Assembly: GCF_020149915.1 (NCBI RefSeq) | Contig: NZ_CP083760.1 | Span: forward strand, 1,984,001 to 2,048,000 | Source of the DNA: Candidatus Sulfidibacterium hydrothermale | GTDB lineage: Bacteria; Bacteroidota; Bacteroidia; Bacteroidales; F082 | Reading direction: 5' to 3' | Length of the DNA: 64,000 bases | Shown: in pieces, positions 1-10,134 of the stretch | Numbering within the stretch: position 1 is the first letter of the stretch | Layout: each line of letters begins with the position of its first letter | Translations under genes and position numbers: made by a program | The notes under the pieces: model-generated | What the model saw: the letters and a program-made list of their open reading frames with translations, nothing else | Databases searched by the model: none | Told to the model about the DNA's origin: nothing

Positions 1-34
1 AATGCGCCACGCAGCATAGCCCAGCACGTTAGCA
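1..34 (+). other. attC site 1 (right part only)
   Basis: Right half of an attC cut by the window edge. It ends in the core GTTAGCA (28-34), which is also the first base set of the next cassette. The L' box resembles family A (CGCAGCATAGCCC). Confidence 0.8.
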
Positions 35-420
35 GTCATGCCCACCGGCGGGCAATCATTCGTTCTTTGAGGCTGTCTTGCGCAGCTTGCTTTTGAAAAA
101 TTAGTTTTCATAAGACACATCTGTAAACAAGATGTTTACGTTGCAGCAAGCTGCTCTGGCCGCAGGACAATTTGGGGAAATGGCTTGCGTGACGGAAGGT
201 CGAGTTCTTCCGGATTCTTCGTTTCGGGATTTCGCACGCAAGGACAGGAGTAAGGCGGCGTAATCATTTTTGCAGGTTGAAATCAATTTATGCGTTGTTT
301 GAAAAATTTTCATTCAAAATAGGGAAGATGCTCATTCATAAACGAAAACCTGGGAAACGATGTTGCAAAAATACTTCCGCCGCCTTCTGCAGGTTTCCGT
401 ACTGCCGTTGGGACACGTTC
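29..420 (+). repeat. Repeated non-coding cassette, copy 1
   Basis: About 391 bp, found eight times in the window between attC sites and much GC-richer than the genes around it. No ORF is preserved in all copies. The top strand is rich in inverted repeats: GCAGCTTGC (82-90) with GCAAGCTGC (146-154), enclosing ACATCT (117-122) with AGATGT (130-135); then CTTGCGTG (184-191) with CACGCAAG (235-242), enclosing GGAAG/CTTCC. I infer a structured RNA or DNA element, not a protein gene. It starts GTTAGC and ends GCTAAC. Confidence 0.8.
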
Positions 421-554
421 AGCTAACAGCGGCTCATAGTGCATGCCGCAAATTGTGCTGAATTTGAAAATTAATTGTAAATTTGAGAATATTTGTAAAC
501 AGAGAAAATTTTGAAAACCAATTGCGGCACGCACCATAGCCGCACCCGTTAGGC
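421..554 (+). other. attC site 2 (family B)
   Basis: Closes non-coding cassette copy 1. Cores AGCTAAC and GTTAGGC. Family B left arm CGGCTCATAGTGCATGCCGC, right arm GCGGCACGCACCATAGCCG, AT-rich spacer between. Confidence 0.9.
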
Positions 555-580
555 ACAAGGCTGGTGAAACAAAATTGCAA

Positions 581-2313
581 ATGTTTAGACGAAAAGAAAT
601 AATAGATTTTGATAAAGTTTTCAAAGGAGAAAATTATACTGATTACATAGAGAAATTAAAAACCCTACCAAAAAAATTACTGTTAAAAGCATCCACATTT
701 CTACTTGGTTTTCATCATTCTGACTCTTTTGTTCATAGCCATTACGAATTGCTATCAATGTGGTTTGGGAAAGAAAACAATAAAATTGCAAATGAAATAA
801 ATGATATAATCAATAAATATATAAAAACAAGTGGTCACGAAATTGTTATTATTAACCCACGTTCAAGTCTTGTATTATTTGAGAATATTCTTTCTGTTAA
901 AGATACCCCAAATACAGTTACGGAATCAGATTTTGAATTACTTCTTTTTAAAGTTTATCTTGCATTAAATCAAAACTTAATGAGAATGACAACCTAGTCT
1001 CAGAATCAGCAAAAAGTAACAAAGACTATCCTGAATTAATTAATTTGGCAATTGGAAGTTCATTACCCATATTTGACATAACCAATTATAATATTGGGCA
1101 GATCTTTATTTCTCAGATATTAAGAGCAATATACTTATTTGAATTTTTAGAAGAACGAAAAGAATTAAAACCATTTTTACAAGAGTTTTATAACCGGTTT
1201 AATGTAGATGGGTATAAAGAATATCTTGGGAAAATATTGCCAATTTCAGGTAGTATTATTTCAATTAAAAAACAAGGTAATATAAATTTGGTTGTAAATA
1301 AAGATGAAAAATTTGATGCTAATATAGATTTTCTAAACAAACTTTCGGTAGAACACATTTCGGACGAAGAGGAATTTCAAGATGATTTCTTATACTTGCG
1401 TGCAAATCCACTTTTAAGAATTGATGGAAGCACTTTCCAGATTATTTTTCCTCTTTTTGCTATTGAGAAAAACTTTAATGGACTTTACTTCTTGTTGAAA
1501 GAAATTAATGATAATCTACCCGAAGAGAAACAAATAAAATTAAGACAATTAATTACTTATGATTTCTCTGAAAAATACGTATTATATAAGCTACTCGAAA
1601 ACATTTACAGAAAGAAATACTTTAAACTTAAAGGAGTTGATATTAATATTTCCGGTGCACCTGATTACTATATGCGAAATGAGAATACAGTTTTTATTTT
1701 TGAATCTAAGGACATTCTTATAAACGCAAAAATAAAGACAAGTTATGATTTCAATAAATATGAAAAAGCGTTAAAAGAAAAATTATACATCTATAATGAT
1801 GGCAAAAAAGAGCATCCAAAAGCAGTAAAACAATTATCAAATTTTATAGAAAAACTACTAACAAATTCATTTATAGAAGACAAAAGAAGCGAACCAAACT
1901 CAATAAAAATATACCCCATAATAGTATTACACAATAGGCAACTTGATATAATTGGATTGAATAATTTAATAAATATTTGGTTTGCTAAAGAATTAGAGAA
2001 ACTTAAAGGAAAATCACTTTCAATTAAGAACGTTAGAAATATAACAATCATAAATATTGATACTCTAATAATTTTTCAAGAACAACTTAAATTTGGAGAA
2101 ATAAAACTTGAAAAGATTTTGGATGAATATCAGAAATGGATTAACAAGTCTGAATTAGAAGATCAGAAATTTAAGAATCAAGAAGAGTATTTCTCTGCTA
2201 TTGGAAATTCTTTGGTATCATTCAATATGTTTATTTTTAATAAATATTCATGGAAGACCCCAAAAGAATTTGTAGATAAAGCATACTCATTAATAAAAAA
2301 GCCCAGTGCCTAA
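581..2313 (+). pseudogene. Possible PD-(D/E)XK nuclease-like protein, frameshifted
   Basis: Two reading frames, 581-996 and the frame ending at 2313, join into one protein of about 577 residues if one A is restored in the short A run near 973-975. The second frame reads sensibly well upstream of its first start codon (NENDNLVSES), so I see one broken gene and not two. The C-terminal half contains PDYY, about 12 residues, then FESKD, a pattern like the PD-(D/E)XK nuclease core; this is a weak match. It is the only gene of its cassette and its stop codon (2311-2313) lies inside the attC core. The frameshift may be a sequencing error. Family not recognised. Confidence 0.55.
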
Positions 2314-2438
2314 CAAAGCATATAAGTCATTGGGCGATAGGTAGTTAAATTGTAATACGAATACAAATTAAACGGCATGGTAAATTGAAAGATTTGAGCA
2401 TTAAAACGCCCAACGCCTCATATGCCTAACCGTTAGCA
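2308..2438 (+). other. attC site 3 (family C)
   Basis: Closes the cassette of the frameshifted gene. Cores GCCTAAC and GTTAGCA. Family C arms: AAGCATATAAGTCATTGGGC and GCCCAACGCCTCATATGCC. Confidence 0.9.
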
Positions 2439-2823
2439 GTCATGCCCACCGGCGGGCAATCATTCGTTCTTTGAGGCTGTCTTGCGCAGCTTGCTATTAG
2501 AAAAATAGTTTTCATAAGACACATCTGTAAACAAGATGTTTACGTTGCAGCAAGCTGCTCTGGCCGCAGGACAATTCAGCAAATGGCTTGCGTGACGGAA
2601 GGTCGAGTTCTTCCGGATTCTTCGTTTCGGGATTTCGCACGCAAGGGCAGGAGTAAGGCGGCGTAATCATTTTTGCAGGTTGAAATCAATTTATGCGTTG
2701 TTTGAAAAATTTTCATTCAAAATAGGGAAGAGGCTCATTCATAAACGAAAACCTGGGAAATGATGTTGCAAAAATACTTCCGCCACCTTCTGCTGGTTTC
2801 CGTACTGCCGTTGGGACACGTTC
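2433..2823 (+). repeat. Repeated non-coding cassette, copy 2
   Basis: Near-identical to the copy at 29-420 by eye. Starts GTTAGC, ends GCTAAC. Preceded by a family C site and followed by a family B site. Confidence 0.8.
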
Positions 2824-2957
2824 AGCTAACAGCGGCTCATAGTGCATGCCGCAAATTGTGCTGAATTTGAAAATTAATTGTAAATTTGAGAATATTTGTA
2901 AACAGAGAAGATTATGAAAACCAATCGCGGCACGCACCATAGCCGCACCCGTTGCCG
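2824..2957 (+). other. attC site 4 (family B)
   Basis: Closes non-coding cassette copy 2. Cores AGCTAAC and GTTGCCG. Confidence 0.9.
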
Positions 2958-2977
2958 TTAATTTGAAAAAGACAAGG

Positions 2978-3640
2978 ATGAAACAGTTTGAACTAACAAT
3001 ATTTGGACAAAGTAGAATTCTTTTGATTGTATTCATGTTCCCAATAAGTTTATTGACTGCTTTTTTTATCGGACTTGAAATTAACATTTCAATTCTCAAC
3101 ATAATTATTCCAATTTTATTTTTAGGACTTGTTGGTTTTGTACTATATTATTTCACAGTTGGACATTTAAAAGTGATTCAAAAAGAAAATAGACTTGAAT
3201 TTGAATGGAATAAAAAATCACTTTTTAATTACAAGAAAATCGAACCTATTGAGATTAACCAAATTGAAACACTCGTAATAGACCAGAATCAATTGCTAAA
3301 GAAAATAATTACCCGAGAAAGAGTTGTAAAAATAAACAACGGAAAGATTTACAAAAAAGACTCAGCGAAATTCATAGACTTTTTGACTGAAAATTCTAAT
3401 GCAAGAGTGATTGATAGTTGGGATGTTTGGGATGAAAAAGGTTGGTTAAAACCAGCATATCGAATTAACACAATTATATTGATTTCATTTATCGGAATTG
3501 TTGTTATTTACACAATTCTAAAAGGATTTAATAGCAGACTTCTGCTGTTTACCCCATTATTGATTAGTCAATTATTCTTATACCAATTACAAATGAAAAG
3601 AAAGAAAAAACTAACGGCAACATCGGCTCATACTGCATAG
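2978..3640 (+). CDS. Membrane protein of unknown function
   Basis: About 220 residues. Two hydrophobic segments near residues 10-50, a soluble middle part of about 100 residues (GHLKVIQKENRLEFEW onward) and one or two hydrophobic segments near the C-terminus. This resembles small bacterial membrane proteins with a PH-like middle domain, but I cannot name a family. I prefer the ATG at 2978; a TTG lies five codons upstream. The last residues (SAHTA) and the stop codon are read from attC sequence. Sole gene of its cassette. A similar layout is seen in the gene at 7763. Confidence 0.7.
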   Translation: MKQFELTIFGQSRILLIVFMFPISLLTAFFIGLEINISILNIIIPILFLGLVGFVLYYFTVGHLKVIQKENRLEFEWNKKSLFNYKKIEPIEINQIETLVIDQNQLLKKIITRERVVKINNGKIYKKDSAKFIDFLTENSNARVIDSWDVWDEKGWLKPAYRINTIILISFIGIVVIYTILKGFNSRLLLFTPLLISQLFLYQLQMKRKKKLTATSAHTA

Positions 3641-3746
3641 CGCAAATAATTGCAAATTAACATATTAAGCTTTGATTAAAGATATTGGCAAACAGGAAAA
3701 TAAAACAATAAAAATGCGCCACGCAGCATAGCCCTGCACGTTGTGC
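3615..3746 (+). other. attC site 5 (family A variant)
   Basis: Cores CGGCAAC and GTTGTGC. Right arm GCGCCACGCAGCATAGCCC. Closes the membrane-protein cassette. Confidence 0.88.
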
Positions 3747-3898
3747 ACAATTACCCTTCGATAAAAAGATGGTAAATTTGAAAGAAATATAAATAATGAC
3801 AATTCAATAACATAACTGATTTTGACGTTAGTTGGAGTTTTAAAGATATACCAAATAAATCAAATATTGAAAAATTATATAACACCAGATTTGCAATT

Positions 3899-4639
3899 AT
3901 GAAATTATTAAGATTTATATCAATTGGTTTTGTTCTATTTTTATTTTCTTTCCAGAGTGCTAAACCTTTTAACCTTTCATATCATAATAATAACAATGAT
4001 TCCATAAAAATCTTGCTCCGTGAACATTACATGGTTGATACAATAAAAGTTGAAAGGACAGTATTTTTAGATTATAAAAGACATTCTAAATACAAAGAGA
4101 AATATTATAAAGCTGATTCTTTATACCTAAAATTGTTTTGGGTTAGTAATATTTTTAAATCTAAAAACGAGCATTTTACCGTTAATCTTAACAAAACCTT
4201 ATTAGGAACTTATATTTCAATAAGTAAATTAAAGGGCGCATACATATTCTTCTCTCAAGGAATGGATGACATTATGTATTCTCTAGCCTATGTCAAAGAC
4301 TCAACAATAACATTTTTACATATGGAAGGTTGGTTTGTTTATTATTACAATAAAATAGAGCAATTAAATCATAAAATAATTATTGAGACAAAATACAATT
4401 CAGAAGTTGGGAATAGCCTTAGAATAGGGATTAAAATAATAGACAAAGTTCATAATATTCAAATATGGAAAATAACCAGTATCAAAAGTAATGGTAACAC
4501 TTCAACCCATTATGAATTAAAAGCACCATTAAATTTTGCACTCAGCCTTCCAATCTTAGTAATTAATAATGATATAGGTTTAGATACTATGTACAAAGGA
4601 ATAGATAAACTTGATTTAAAGGAGATATATAATGAATAA
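3899..4639 (+). CDS. Exported protein of unknown function
   Basis: 246 residues. The N-terminus has a hydrophobic stretch (FISIGFVLFLFSF) after KLLR, typical of a signal peptide, with no clear lipobox cysteine. The mature part is rich in charged and aromatic residues with no motif I recognise. The gene begins about 155 bp into its cassette; the gap holds no other ORF. Start ATG 3899 has no strong Shine-Dalgarno sequence. Confidence 0.7.
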   Translation: MKLLRFISIGFVLFLFSFQSAKPFNLSYHNNNNDSIKILLREHYMVDTIKVERTVFLDYKRHSKYKEKYYKADSLYLKLFWVSNIFKSKNEHFTVNLNKTLLGTYISISKLKGAYIFFSQGMDDIMYSLAYVKDSTITFLHMEGWFVYYYNKIEQLNHKIIIETKYNSEVGNSLRIGIKIIDKVHNIQIWKITSIKSNGNTSTHYELKAPLNFALSLPILVINNDIGLDTMYKGIDKLDLKEIYNE

Positions 4640-4649
4640 ATGAAACTGT

Positions 4650-4779
4650 GCACAACATCACCTATGCTTCATGCCGCAATTAGTTGTAAATAAAGTGATT
4701 AAACTTTGATTAAACATATTGATAAACAGGAAAATAAAACAATAAACTGCGGCACGTCGCATAGCCCTGCACGTTGGCA
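4650..4779 (+). other. attC site 6 (family A)
   Basis: Cores GCACAAC and GTTGGCA. Arms CTATGCTTCATGCCGC and GCGGCACGTCGCATAGCCC. The matching GTTGTGC lies at 3740. Confidence 0.9.
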
Positions 4780-4797
4780 GCAAGGTTAAAAAAAGAA

Positions 4798-5037
4798 TAT
4801 GATAGAATAAATAGAATTGACAAATTAAATAATGTTGGACAACAAGCATTTAATGGAACAGATTATTCGTTTGGATTTAATACATGGCTAAGTGGAACCT
4901 TGGCTTTATTAAGGAGGATAATCCCAAACGGAAATGAAATAATAGAACAAATTCAGAATATTAAAGTTTCATGTTTATTAAATTACAAGAAACCGGAATT
5001 ATTAACGAATGAAATTAAATTGATTATAATTTTATGA
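4798..5037 (+). CDS. Short ORF, unknown function, possibly a fragment
   Basis: An open frame of about 80 codons runs to 5037. Its only upstream start is a TTG inside the attC core (4774); ATG 4798 is out of frame, so the true start is unclear and the quoted left edge is approximate. The product has a short hydrophobic stretch (FGFNTWLSGTLALLRRII). It may be the C-terminal remnant of a larger protein trimmed when the cassette formed. Its stop overlaps the next ATG (ATGA), so the two may be translationally coupled. Confidence 0.35.
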   Translation, partial: YDRINRIDKLNNVGQQAFNGTDYSFGFNTWLSGTLALLRRIIPNGNEIIEQIQNIKVSCLLNYKKPELLTNEIKLIIIL

Positions 5038-5564
5038 ATATGAATCACGATTATACAAATAATTTGATTTCAATTTTTACAGTTTTTATCTCTGGCTTAT
5101 TTGGAGTTATAGTTGCTATTGTTACATGGGAACTTGCTAATCAAAGAGAGAAAAGAAAGTTTAAGCAAGAATTACAAATACGGGAATTGAACGACAAAAA
5201 AGAATTATATGTTGCTTTATTAGCATCTCTTGATATGATAATTCGAATGACAAAAAATAACAACAATTATTCAGATATATTTGAAGACCTTTCAATAAAT
5301 TCTGCTAAAATTAGAATTATGGCGACTGACTCTATTAACGACAAATTAACAGTAATCAGTCAAATAATACACAATTGGTCTTCCGCCTATAGACAAAGTT
5401 TGCCAACAAAAATTGCAGACTCGAATTTAGGTGTTGTTACAAATCTAGATTATAAGCATAGAGAACAAGCTGACAAAATATATCCCATTCTAATGAAAGA
5501 AATTAATGAATTAGTTGATTGTATAAAAACTGAACTTGAAGAAATCAAAAAAAGTATTGAATGA
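5034..5564 (+). CDS. Membrane-anchored coiled-coil protein, unknown function
   Basis: 176 residues. One transmembrane helix near residues 10-31 (LISIFTVFISGLFGVIVAIVTW) is followed by a charged, helical region likely to be cytoplasmic. No catalytic motif seen. The start overlaps the previous ORF by 4 bp (ATGA); a second in-frame ATG lies two codons later. Second gene of its cassette. Confidence 0.65.
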   Translation: MNMNHDYTNNLISIFTVFISGLFGVIVAIVTWELANQREKRKFKQELQIRELNDKKELYVALLASLDMIIRMTKNNNNYSDIFEDLSINSAKIRIMATDSINDKLTVISQIIHNWSSAYRQSLPTKIADSNLGVVTNLDYKHREQADKIYPILMKEINELVDCIKTELEEIKKSIE

Positions 5565-5576
5565 TAAAAACCCAGC

Positions 5577-5711
5577 TGCCAACATCAGCTATACTGCACA
5601 CCGCAAGAAACTGGCAACAAGATGATTAAATATAAATAAAGAATGCCAGCAAGTAGAAGAAAGGAAACATTAAAACAGAAGCGGTGCGCAGCATAGCCCT
5701 GCACGTTGTAG
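5577..5711 (+). other. attC site 7 (family A variant)
   Basis: Cores TGCCAAC and GTTGTAG. Right arm GCGGTGCGCAGCATAGCCC; the spacer differs from other family A sites. Confidence 0.88.
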
Positions 5712-5728
5712 TGCATTAAAGAAAAGCG

Positions 5729-6484
5729 ATGAGAATAATTAAATACATCTTTTCTATTTTATTAGTGATTTGGGGACTACTAATTGGGTGGACTAAATTA
5801 TTTTTTGTTGGACTTCATTTCCCTTTTCTAACTGTATTAACTTTAATTGCCATTATTTCTGGAATTAGTAAATATAAAAAAGCGAACTTGATTTTTATTA
5901 TTTCGGCTTGTCTTTGGATTGTATTAAGTGCTGAAACTATCGGATTTGTAATATTCTTCGATGAAGGAAATTACGGAAGAATGTTATTCGTTGCTATCCC
6001 CTTTTTATTAAGTACAGGACTTCTTTTTTCAACGCAAACTGAAATTAAATTAATAAATACCATTACTAAGAAATTTCTTTTAGTCCTTCTATTTTTGTTA
6101 ATAGGAATTGGCTCGTATGTATATAAGCCGACTACTGAAGAAATTAATTGTTGGTATTATTTTGACAATAATCAAACATACAAAGTCTTGTTTGCAGAAT
6201 CTCCTGAAAGAACTTTTGAAGTTGAATTATCATCAGACGAACTAAAAAAAGAAGTAAAAAAAGAAGCTCTACAATATGAAGGACGAAATGGTTACTACTG
6301 TCCAGAAACAAAAGTTCGTGTTGTGACCAGTTTTGGAAAAATAATTTCCGCTAAAATAATTTCATTCAGAAATAGTGAAATAGATAAGAAAGTGTATTTT
6401 AGTAGTCCAACAAAAATTCCGTTAGAAAAGGTTAATGGAAAATTGGAAATACTGAAACCATTCATACCCAGATTATGGGATTAA
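5729..6484 (+). CDS. Multi-spanning membrane protein, unknown function
   Basis: 251 residues with four to five hydrophobic segments in the first 135 residues, then a soluble C-terminal domain of about 115 residues containing two cysteines (CWYYFDN, YYCPETK). No named family recognised. Sole gene of its cassette, starting 24 bp after the attC core. Confidence 0.7.
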   Translation: MRIIKYIFSILLVIWGLLIGWTKLFFVGLHFPFLTVLTLIAIISGISKYKKANLIFIISACLWIVLSAETIGFVIFFDEGNYGRMLFVAIPFLLSTGLLFSTQTEIKLINTITKKFLLVLLFLLIGIGSYVYKPTTEEINCWYYFDNNQTYKVLFAESPERTFEVELSSDELKKEVKKEALQYEGRNGYYCPETKVRVVTSFGKIISAKIISFRNSEIDKKVYFSSPTKIPLEKVNGKLEILKPFIPRLWD

Positions 6485-6494
6485 AAATAACGCA

Positions 6495-6628
6495 CTACAA
6501 CAGCGGCTCATAGTGCATGCCGCAAATTGTGCTGAATTTGAAAATTAATTGTAAATTTGAGAATATTTGTAAACAGAGAAGATTATGAAAACCAATTGCG
6601 GCACGCACCATAGCCGCACCCGTTGTAG
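6495..6628 (+). other. attC site 8 (family B)
   Basis: Cores CTACAAC and GTTGTAG. The matching GTTGTAG of the same cassette is at 5705. Confidence 0.9.
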
Positions 6629-6663
6629 GGCATTTAAGGAAAACAGAAATGCACAAAGAATAA

Positions 6664-7602
6664 ATGGCGAAAATTGATAGAAATAGTATAAAAGATGCTC
6701 AAAGAATTTTTGAGAAATTAATACCTGAAAGTTCTTCAAGATTAAAAGTAGTTGAATTTTTAAGTAATGCTATTAACTATGCTGATATTTTAAATAGCCA
6801 AAAATGGAATTTAAATCTTGATATAAATGGACAATTTATTCGGTTTAATGTTGGACATGAATATTGTATTGAAATTAAAAAGAATGAAATTCTGATAATT
6901 TGCGATAGAACAACATTGAAACCAATTATGCGAGATTTAAAAATTCCTTTGATATTTCGTGGACATATTAAGAAACAAAAAATTCATTCAAAAAATATTG
7001 ATGAAGTCCCAGATTGTTTAGCCAAAACAAAAAATAGTATAGGTTGTTTACTGCCAACAAAAGGAATTGAAAAGTACATTGATTATTTTATAACAAGCAA
7101 TAAGGACTTTATAAAAGAAGCAATTAATACTTGTCAGCTTCCCCAAATGAGAGAAGCACACTCAAAAGGTGTAATTGAATATTTAACAAAAAATTATTCA
7201 GGTGAAGTAAGTAGTCCTATCTATGAATTAACAAACTTGCCAACAATTGATGAATTTATTGAAGATGAAAAATTGAAGATTAAAAGGGCAAGGAAGTTAA
7301 GTAAATCAAAGAGACTTGAAAAACTAAAAAAATCTATTACTAAACCCAAAAGGAAAATTGTAAGCCAATTTGTTTTTCAACGAAATCCATATGTTGTTGC
7401 AGAAGTTCTTGAACGAGCAAATGGAATTTGTGAAAAGTGTGGAAAACGAGCACCATTTCTAAAAGATATTGATGGAAGTCCATTTTTGGAAGTCCACCAC
7501 ATAATACCATTAGCAGAAGGTGGAAATGATACAATTGAAAATGCAATTGCACTTTGCCCAAATTGTCATAGACACGCACATTATGGAAAGAAAACATATT
7601 GA
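6664..7602 (+). CDS. HNH endonuclease
   Basis: 312 residues. The C-terminal 65 residues form a typical zinc-stabilised HNH domain: C256-x2-C259, the His pair H278-H279 in LEVHHIIPLAEGG, then CPNCH at 298-302. This is the McrA-like HNH class that cuts DNA. The first 200 residues are an unrecognised domain, probably for target recognition, joined by a Lys-rich linker (about 215-240). Sole gene of its cassette. A role in phage restriction is inferred from the domain and the neighbourhood. Confidence 0.8.
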   Translation: MAKIDRNSIKDAQRIFEKLIPESSSRLKVVEFLSNAINYADILNSQKWNLNLDINGQFIRFNVGHEYCIEIKKNEILIICDRTTLKPIMRDLKIPLIFRGHIKKQKIHSKNIDEVPDCLAKTKNSIGCLLPTKGIEKYIDYFITSNKDFIKEAINTCQLPQMREAHSKGVIEYLTKNYSGEVSSPIYELTNLPTIDEFIEDEKLKIKRARKLSKSKRLEKLKKSITKPKRKIVSQFVFQRNPYVVAEVLERANGICEKCGKRAPFLKDIDGSPFLEVHHIIPLAEGGNDTIENAIALCPNCHRHAHYGKKTY

Positions 7603-7617
7603 AATGAATAAAACGCC

Positions 7618-7747
7618 CTACAACATCAGCTATACTGCATGGTGCAAATAAGTGTAAATAAATGGATTAGCTTTGATTAAACATATTGGTAAACAGGAAA
7701 ATAAAACAATAAAAATGCACCACGCAGCATAGCCCTGCACGTTATAG
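7618..7747 (+). other. attC site 9 (family A variant)
   Basis: Cores CTACAAC and GTTATAG. Right arm GCACCACGCAGCATAGCCC, left arm CTATACTGCATGGTGC. Confidence 0.88.
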
Positions 7748-7762
7748 CCAATTTTATGAATC

Positions 7763-8296
7763 ATGACGATAATTAAACCCAAATATTCAAAATATTCTCA
7801 TCGCGTTTTATCAGGATTATTAAGAGTAGTAATTATTTCATTCATTTGGATGCTATTATTATTAATACCTGATTTTGGAAATGGCATAGAAGATATAAGT
7901 ATTGCAATTTTTGGTATTTTTTCAATAATTCTATCTATTTCTGTTTTCAGAAATAGTAAGGATTATTTAACAGAAATTAGAGTTAATGGGAATAATTATG
8001 AATTTGAAATAGTTACATTTGACAAACCAAAAGAAAAAATAAAATCAAAGATTTCCGAGACAAGAATTAAGGTGTTAGAAATATTTTTTCCTTTTACCAA
8101 ATTTGGTAGAAATTATAAACTTGTTATTGAAACAAAACAGGGAAAGAGATACAAGCAAATTTTTCAGCAATATGAAATCGGTAATTGGAATATAGAAATG
8201 TTTAAAGACACTATTAAATTTTACAATGAGACAAAAGGTGTTACTGTTTCAACTGCATCCATTACTAGAAGTAATTTTTCAACAAACAAAAATTAA
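7763..8296 (+). CDS. Small membrane protein, unknown function
   Basis: 177 residues. Two hydrophobic helices (about 18-36 and 43-60) are followed by a soluble domain of beta character. First gene of a two-gene cassette, 26 bp ahead of the next gene. Layout resembles the protein at 2978. Confidence 0.65.
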   Translation: MTIIKPKYSKYSHRVLSGLLRVVIISFIWMLLLLIPDFGNGIEDISIAIFGIFSIILSISVFRNSKDYLTEIRVNGNNYEFEIVTFDKPKEKIKSKISETRIKVLEIFFPFTKFGRNYKLVIETKQGKRYKQIFQQYEIGNWNIEMFKDTIKFYNETKGVTVSTASITRSNFSTNKN

Positions 8297-8322
8297 CTGG
8301 CGATAACAAAAATTATAACAAA

Positions 8323-9147
8323 ATGGAATCTAACACTATATTGAGCTCAATATTAACTGCTTCTTCAATTTTGGTTGCTGTTGGTTTTCCATTCATAATC
8401 TTTATTGTAACTGACTATAAAAATAAAAAAGAAAAATTAATTGAAGAAATTAAAACCTATTATCCCAATTTAAATTCCTTTAGAAAATTAATCTACCATG
8501 TTTACAATACTGGAGTTATTAAAGATTTTGATAGAGAATTGCTTCGCGCAAAAACTAATGTAGAAAAAGAAAATGTTGAGAAAAATGATGCCTTCCCATT
8601 TTTTAGAGCACTTAAATATATAAGTAAAAAATATGAAGAAGATTTAGCAAACGACAATAATATCAATAGATATTTTGGATTTAAAGAAGTTAAAAAATAT
8701 CAACTATACTCAAATCGAATTTGGCATGACATTGACTGCCGGACAGACATAAAAAAAGAATTGAATAATAATCAATTTGAAAATCTGGAGCCAAACGAGA
8801 GAGAAAAAATTAATGAAGCAATTGCTGAAATTGACACAAAATATTTAGAAAACAAACTAACAATCAGTGTTATTGCGTCAATTGCGGGAGACTTTGAAGT
8901 TAATACGGCAAATGACCTAGCGAAAAAAACCTGGATTTATGAGAAACCAATTCCTAAAACGGTTAAACAATTGTTTATTGTTTTGACGGTTTCTGTGTTT
9001 TTTGGTGTAATATTTCCATTGACATTGTTGATATTCCCAACATTACAACATAGTTTCCTTTTAATTGGAATTGTTGCTTTGACAATCTTATGTTTTATTT
9101 CTGTTGTATTAATAACATGGAAATATATTTGGACTAAATTTGATTAA
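8323..9147 (+). CDS. Membrane protein with large soluble loop, unknown function
   Basis: 274 residues. One N-terminal transmembrane helix (about 8-30), a charged soluble part of about 180 residues, and two closely spaced C-terminal helices (about 215-265). Second gene of its cassette, so the two proteins probably act together. TM-bearing two-gene cassettes can be effector pairs, but nothing here proves that. Confidence 0.65.
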   Translation: MESNTILSSILTASSILVAVGFPFIIFIVTDYKNKKEKLIEEIKTYYPNLNSFRKLIYHVYNTGVIKDFDRELLRAKTNVEKENVEKNDAFPFFRALKYISKKYEEDLANDNNINRYFGFKEVKKYQLYSNRIWHDIDCRTDIKKELNNNQFENLEPNEREKINEAIAEIDTKYLENKLTISVIASIAGDFEVNTANDLAKKTWIYEKPIPKTVKQLFIVLTVSVFFGVIFPLTLLIFPTLQHSFLLIGIVALTILCFISVVLITWKYIWTKFD

Positions 9148-9162
9148 AATTGAAAAAACTGG

Positions 9163-9293
9163 CTATAACATCGGCTATACTTCATGGCGCAAGTAATTGT
9201 AAATAAATGGTTTATACATTAATAAAACATATCGGTAAATTGAAAAATCAAACAATAAAATTGCGCCACGCAGCATAGCCCTGCACGTTGTAG
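9163..9293 (+). other. attC site 10 (family A)
   Basis: Cores CTATAAC and GTTGTAG. Right arm GCGCCACGCAGCATAGCCC. Confidence 0.9.
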
Positions 9294-9357
9294 CCAATTT
9301 GGTATGAGTATTTTAATAAACATTTGAGAAAGAGTAGAATATTGTAAGAAATATAAA

Positions 9358-9951
9358 TTGAAAACACTGTTTACTAAAACATATAGGAAAAAAGTTCAGA
9401 ACAAGAGAAAGGAAGATATTATTGATTTGTTTTTGACGAATATTAGTGGAACTCATTACCGTAAGGTTGAAAGAGAAAGTGACAAACTCATTATCAAAGG
9501 ATCATTTCCCGAACTTTTTCAAAATAGTATTATGACTTTATGGGCTGGATTTTGTAGGAAAGCAGAATTGTATTTTTCAATAAACAATGATATTGTTTAT
9601 TCTGTAGATTATACTTACGGAGTCATTTCACTGTTTACAGCTCTTATGGCCAGTATATTACCTATGCTATTTTTTTCATTAAATATTGCGACGTATGGAT
9701 TTGTACCATTATCTGTCTTAGTCTTAGGAATATTTCATATCATTATTCGGCTATATCTTCACCGACAAGTTTTTGTTAAAACTTTAAACTTTAAGAATCT
9801 GTACAAAGGAAAATATGATTGGAATAAAATTTTAAAAAGCAAAACGGATAATGAATTAAAAAATATAGTCAATGGAAATACGACATTAACGATTGAAGTT
9901 CAAAAAATGGCAGAAGAAGAATTAATTAGAAGAAAAGAAAAAGAAAAATAA
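9358..9951 (+). CDS. Membrane protein of unknown function, duplicate A
   Basis: 197 residues with two hydrophobic helices (about 90-135) between a soluble N-terminal part and a Lys-rich tail. The only in-frame start is TTG at 9358; an upstream ATG at 9304 closes after a few codons. The whole cassette recurs almost unchanged at 16637-17312. This copy has one extra 6-bp unit near the 3' end (tail RRKEKEK instead of RRKEK). Confidence 0.65.
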   Translation: MKTLFTKTYRKKVQNKRKEDIIDLFLTNISGTHYRKVERESDKLIIKGSFPELFQNSIMTLWAGFCRKAELYFSINNDIVYSVDYTYGVISLFTALMASILPMLFFSLNIATYGFVPLSVLVLGIFHIIIRLYLHRQVFVKTLNFKNLYKGKYDWNKILKSKTDNELKNIVNGNTTLTIEVQKMAEEELIRRKEKEK

Positions 9952-9962
9952 AGAAAAACTGG

Positions 9963-10094
9963 CTACAACATCGGCTATGCTTCATGCCGCAAATTGTACT
10001 TAAATTGAAAATAAATCGTAAATTTGAGAATATTTACAAACAGAAAAATTATGAAAACCAATTGCGGCACATCGCATAGCCCTGCACGTTGGCT
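9963..10094 (+). other. attC site 11 (family A)
   Basis: Cores CTACAAC and GTTGGCT. Both arms are family A, unlike the site behind the duplicate cassette (17306), whose right half is family B. Confidence 0.9.
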
Positions 10095-10134
10095 GCAAGC
10101 ATTAAGAAAAACCACAAATAAAAACAAATAAGTA

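Noticed and set aside
310-540. A 75-codon minus-strand ORF that recurs in the non-coding cassettes and starts in attC site 2 (MVRAAIGF...)
   Set aside because: It begins within the attC arm and is kept only because attC and cassette are both near-identical copies. In several copies the N-terminus changes or the frame shifts (19184 and 22032), so there is no sign of selection for protein.
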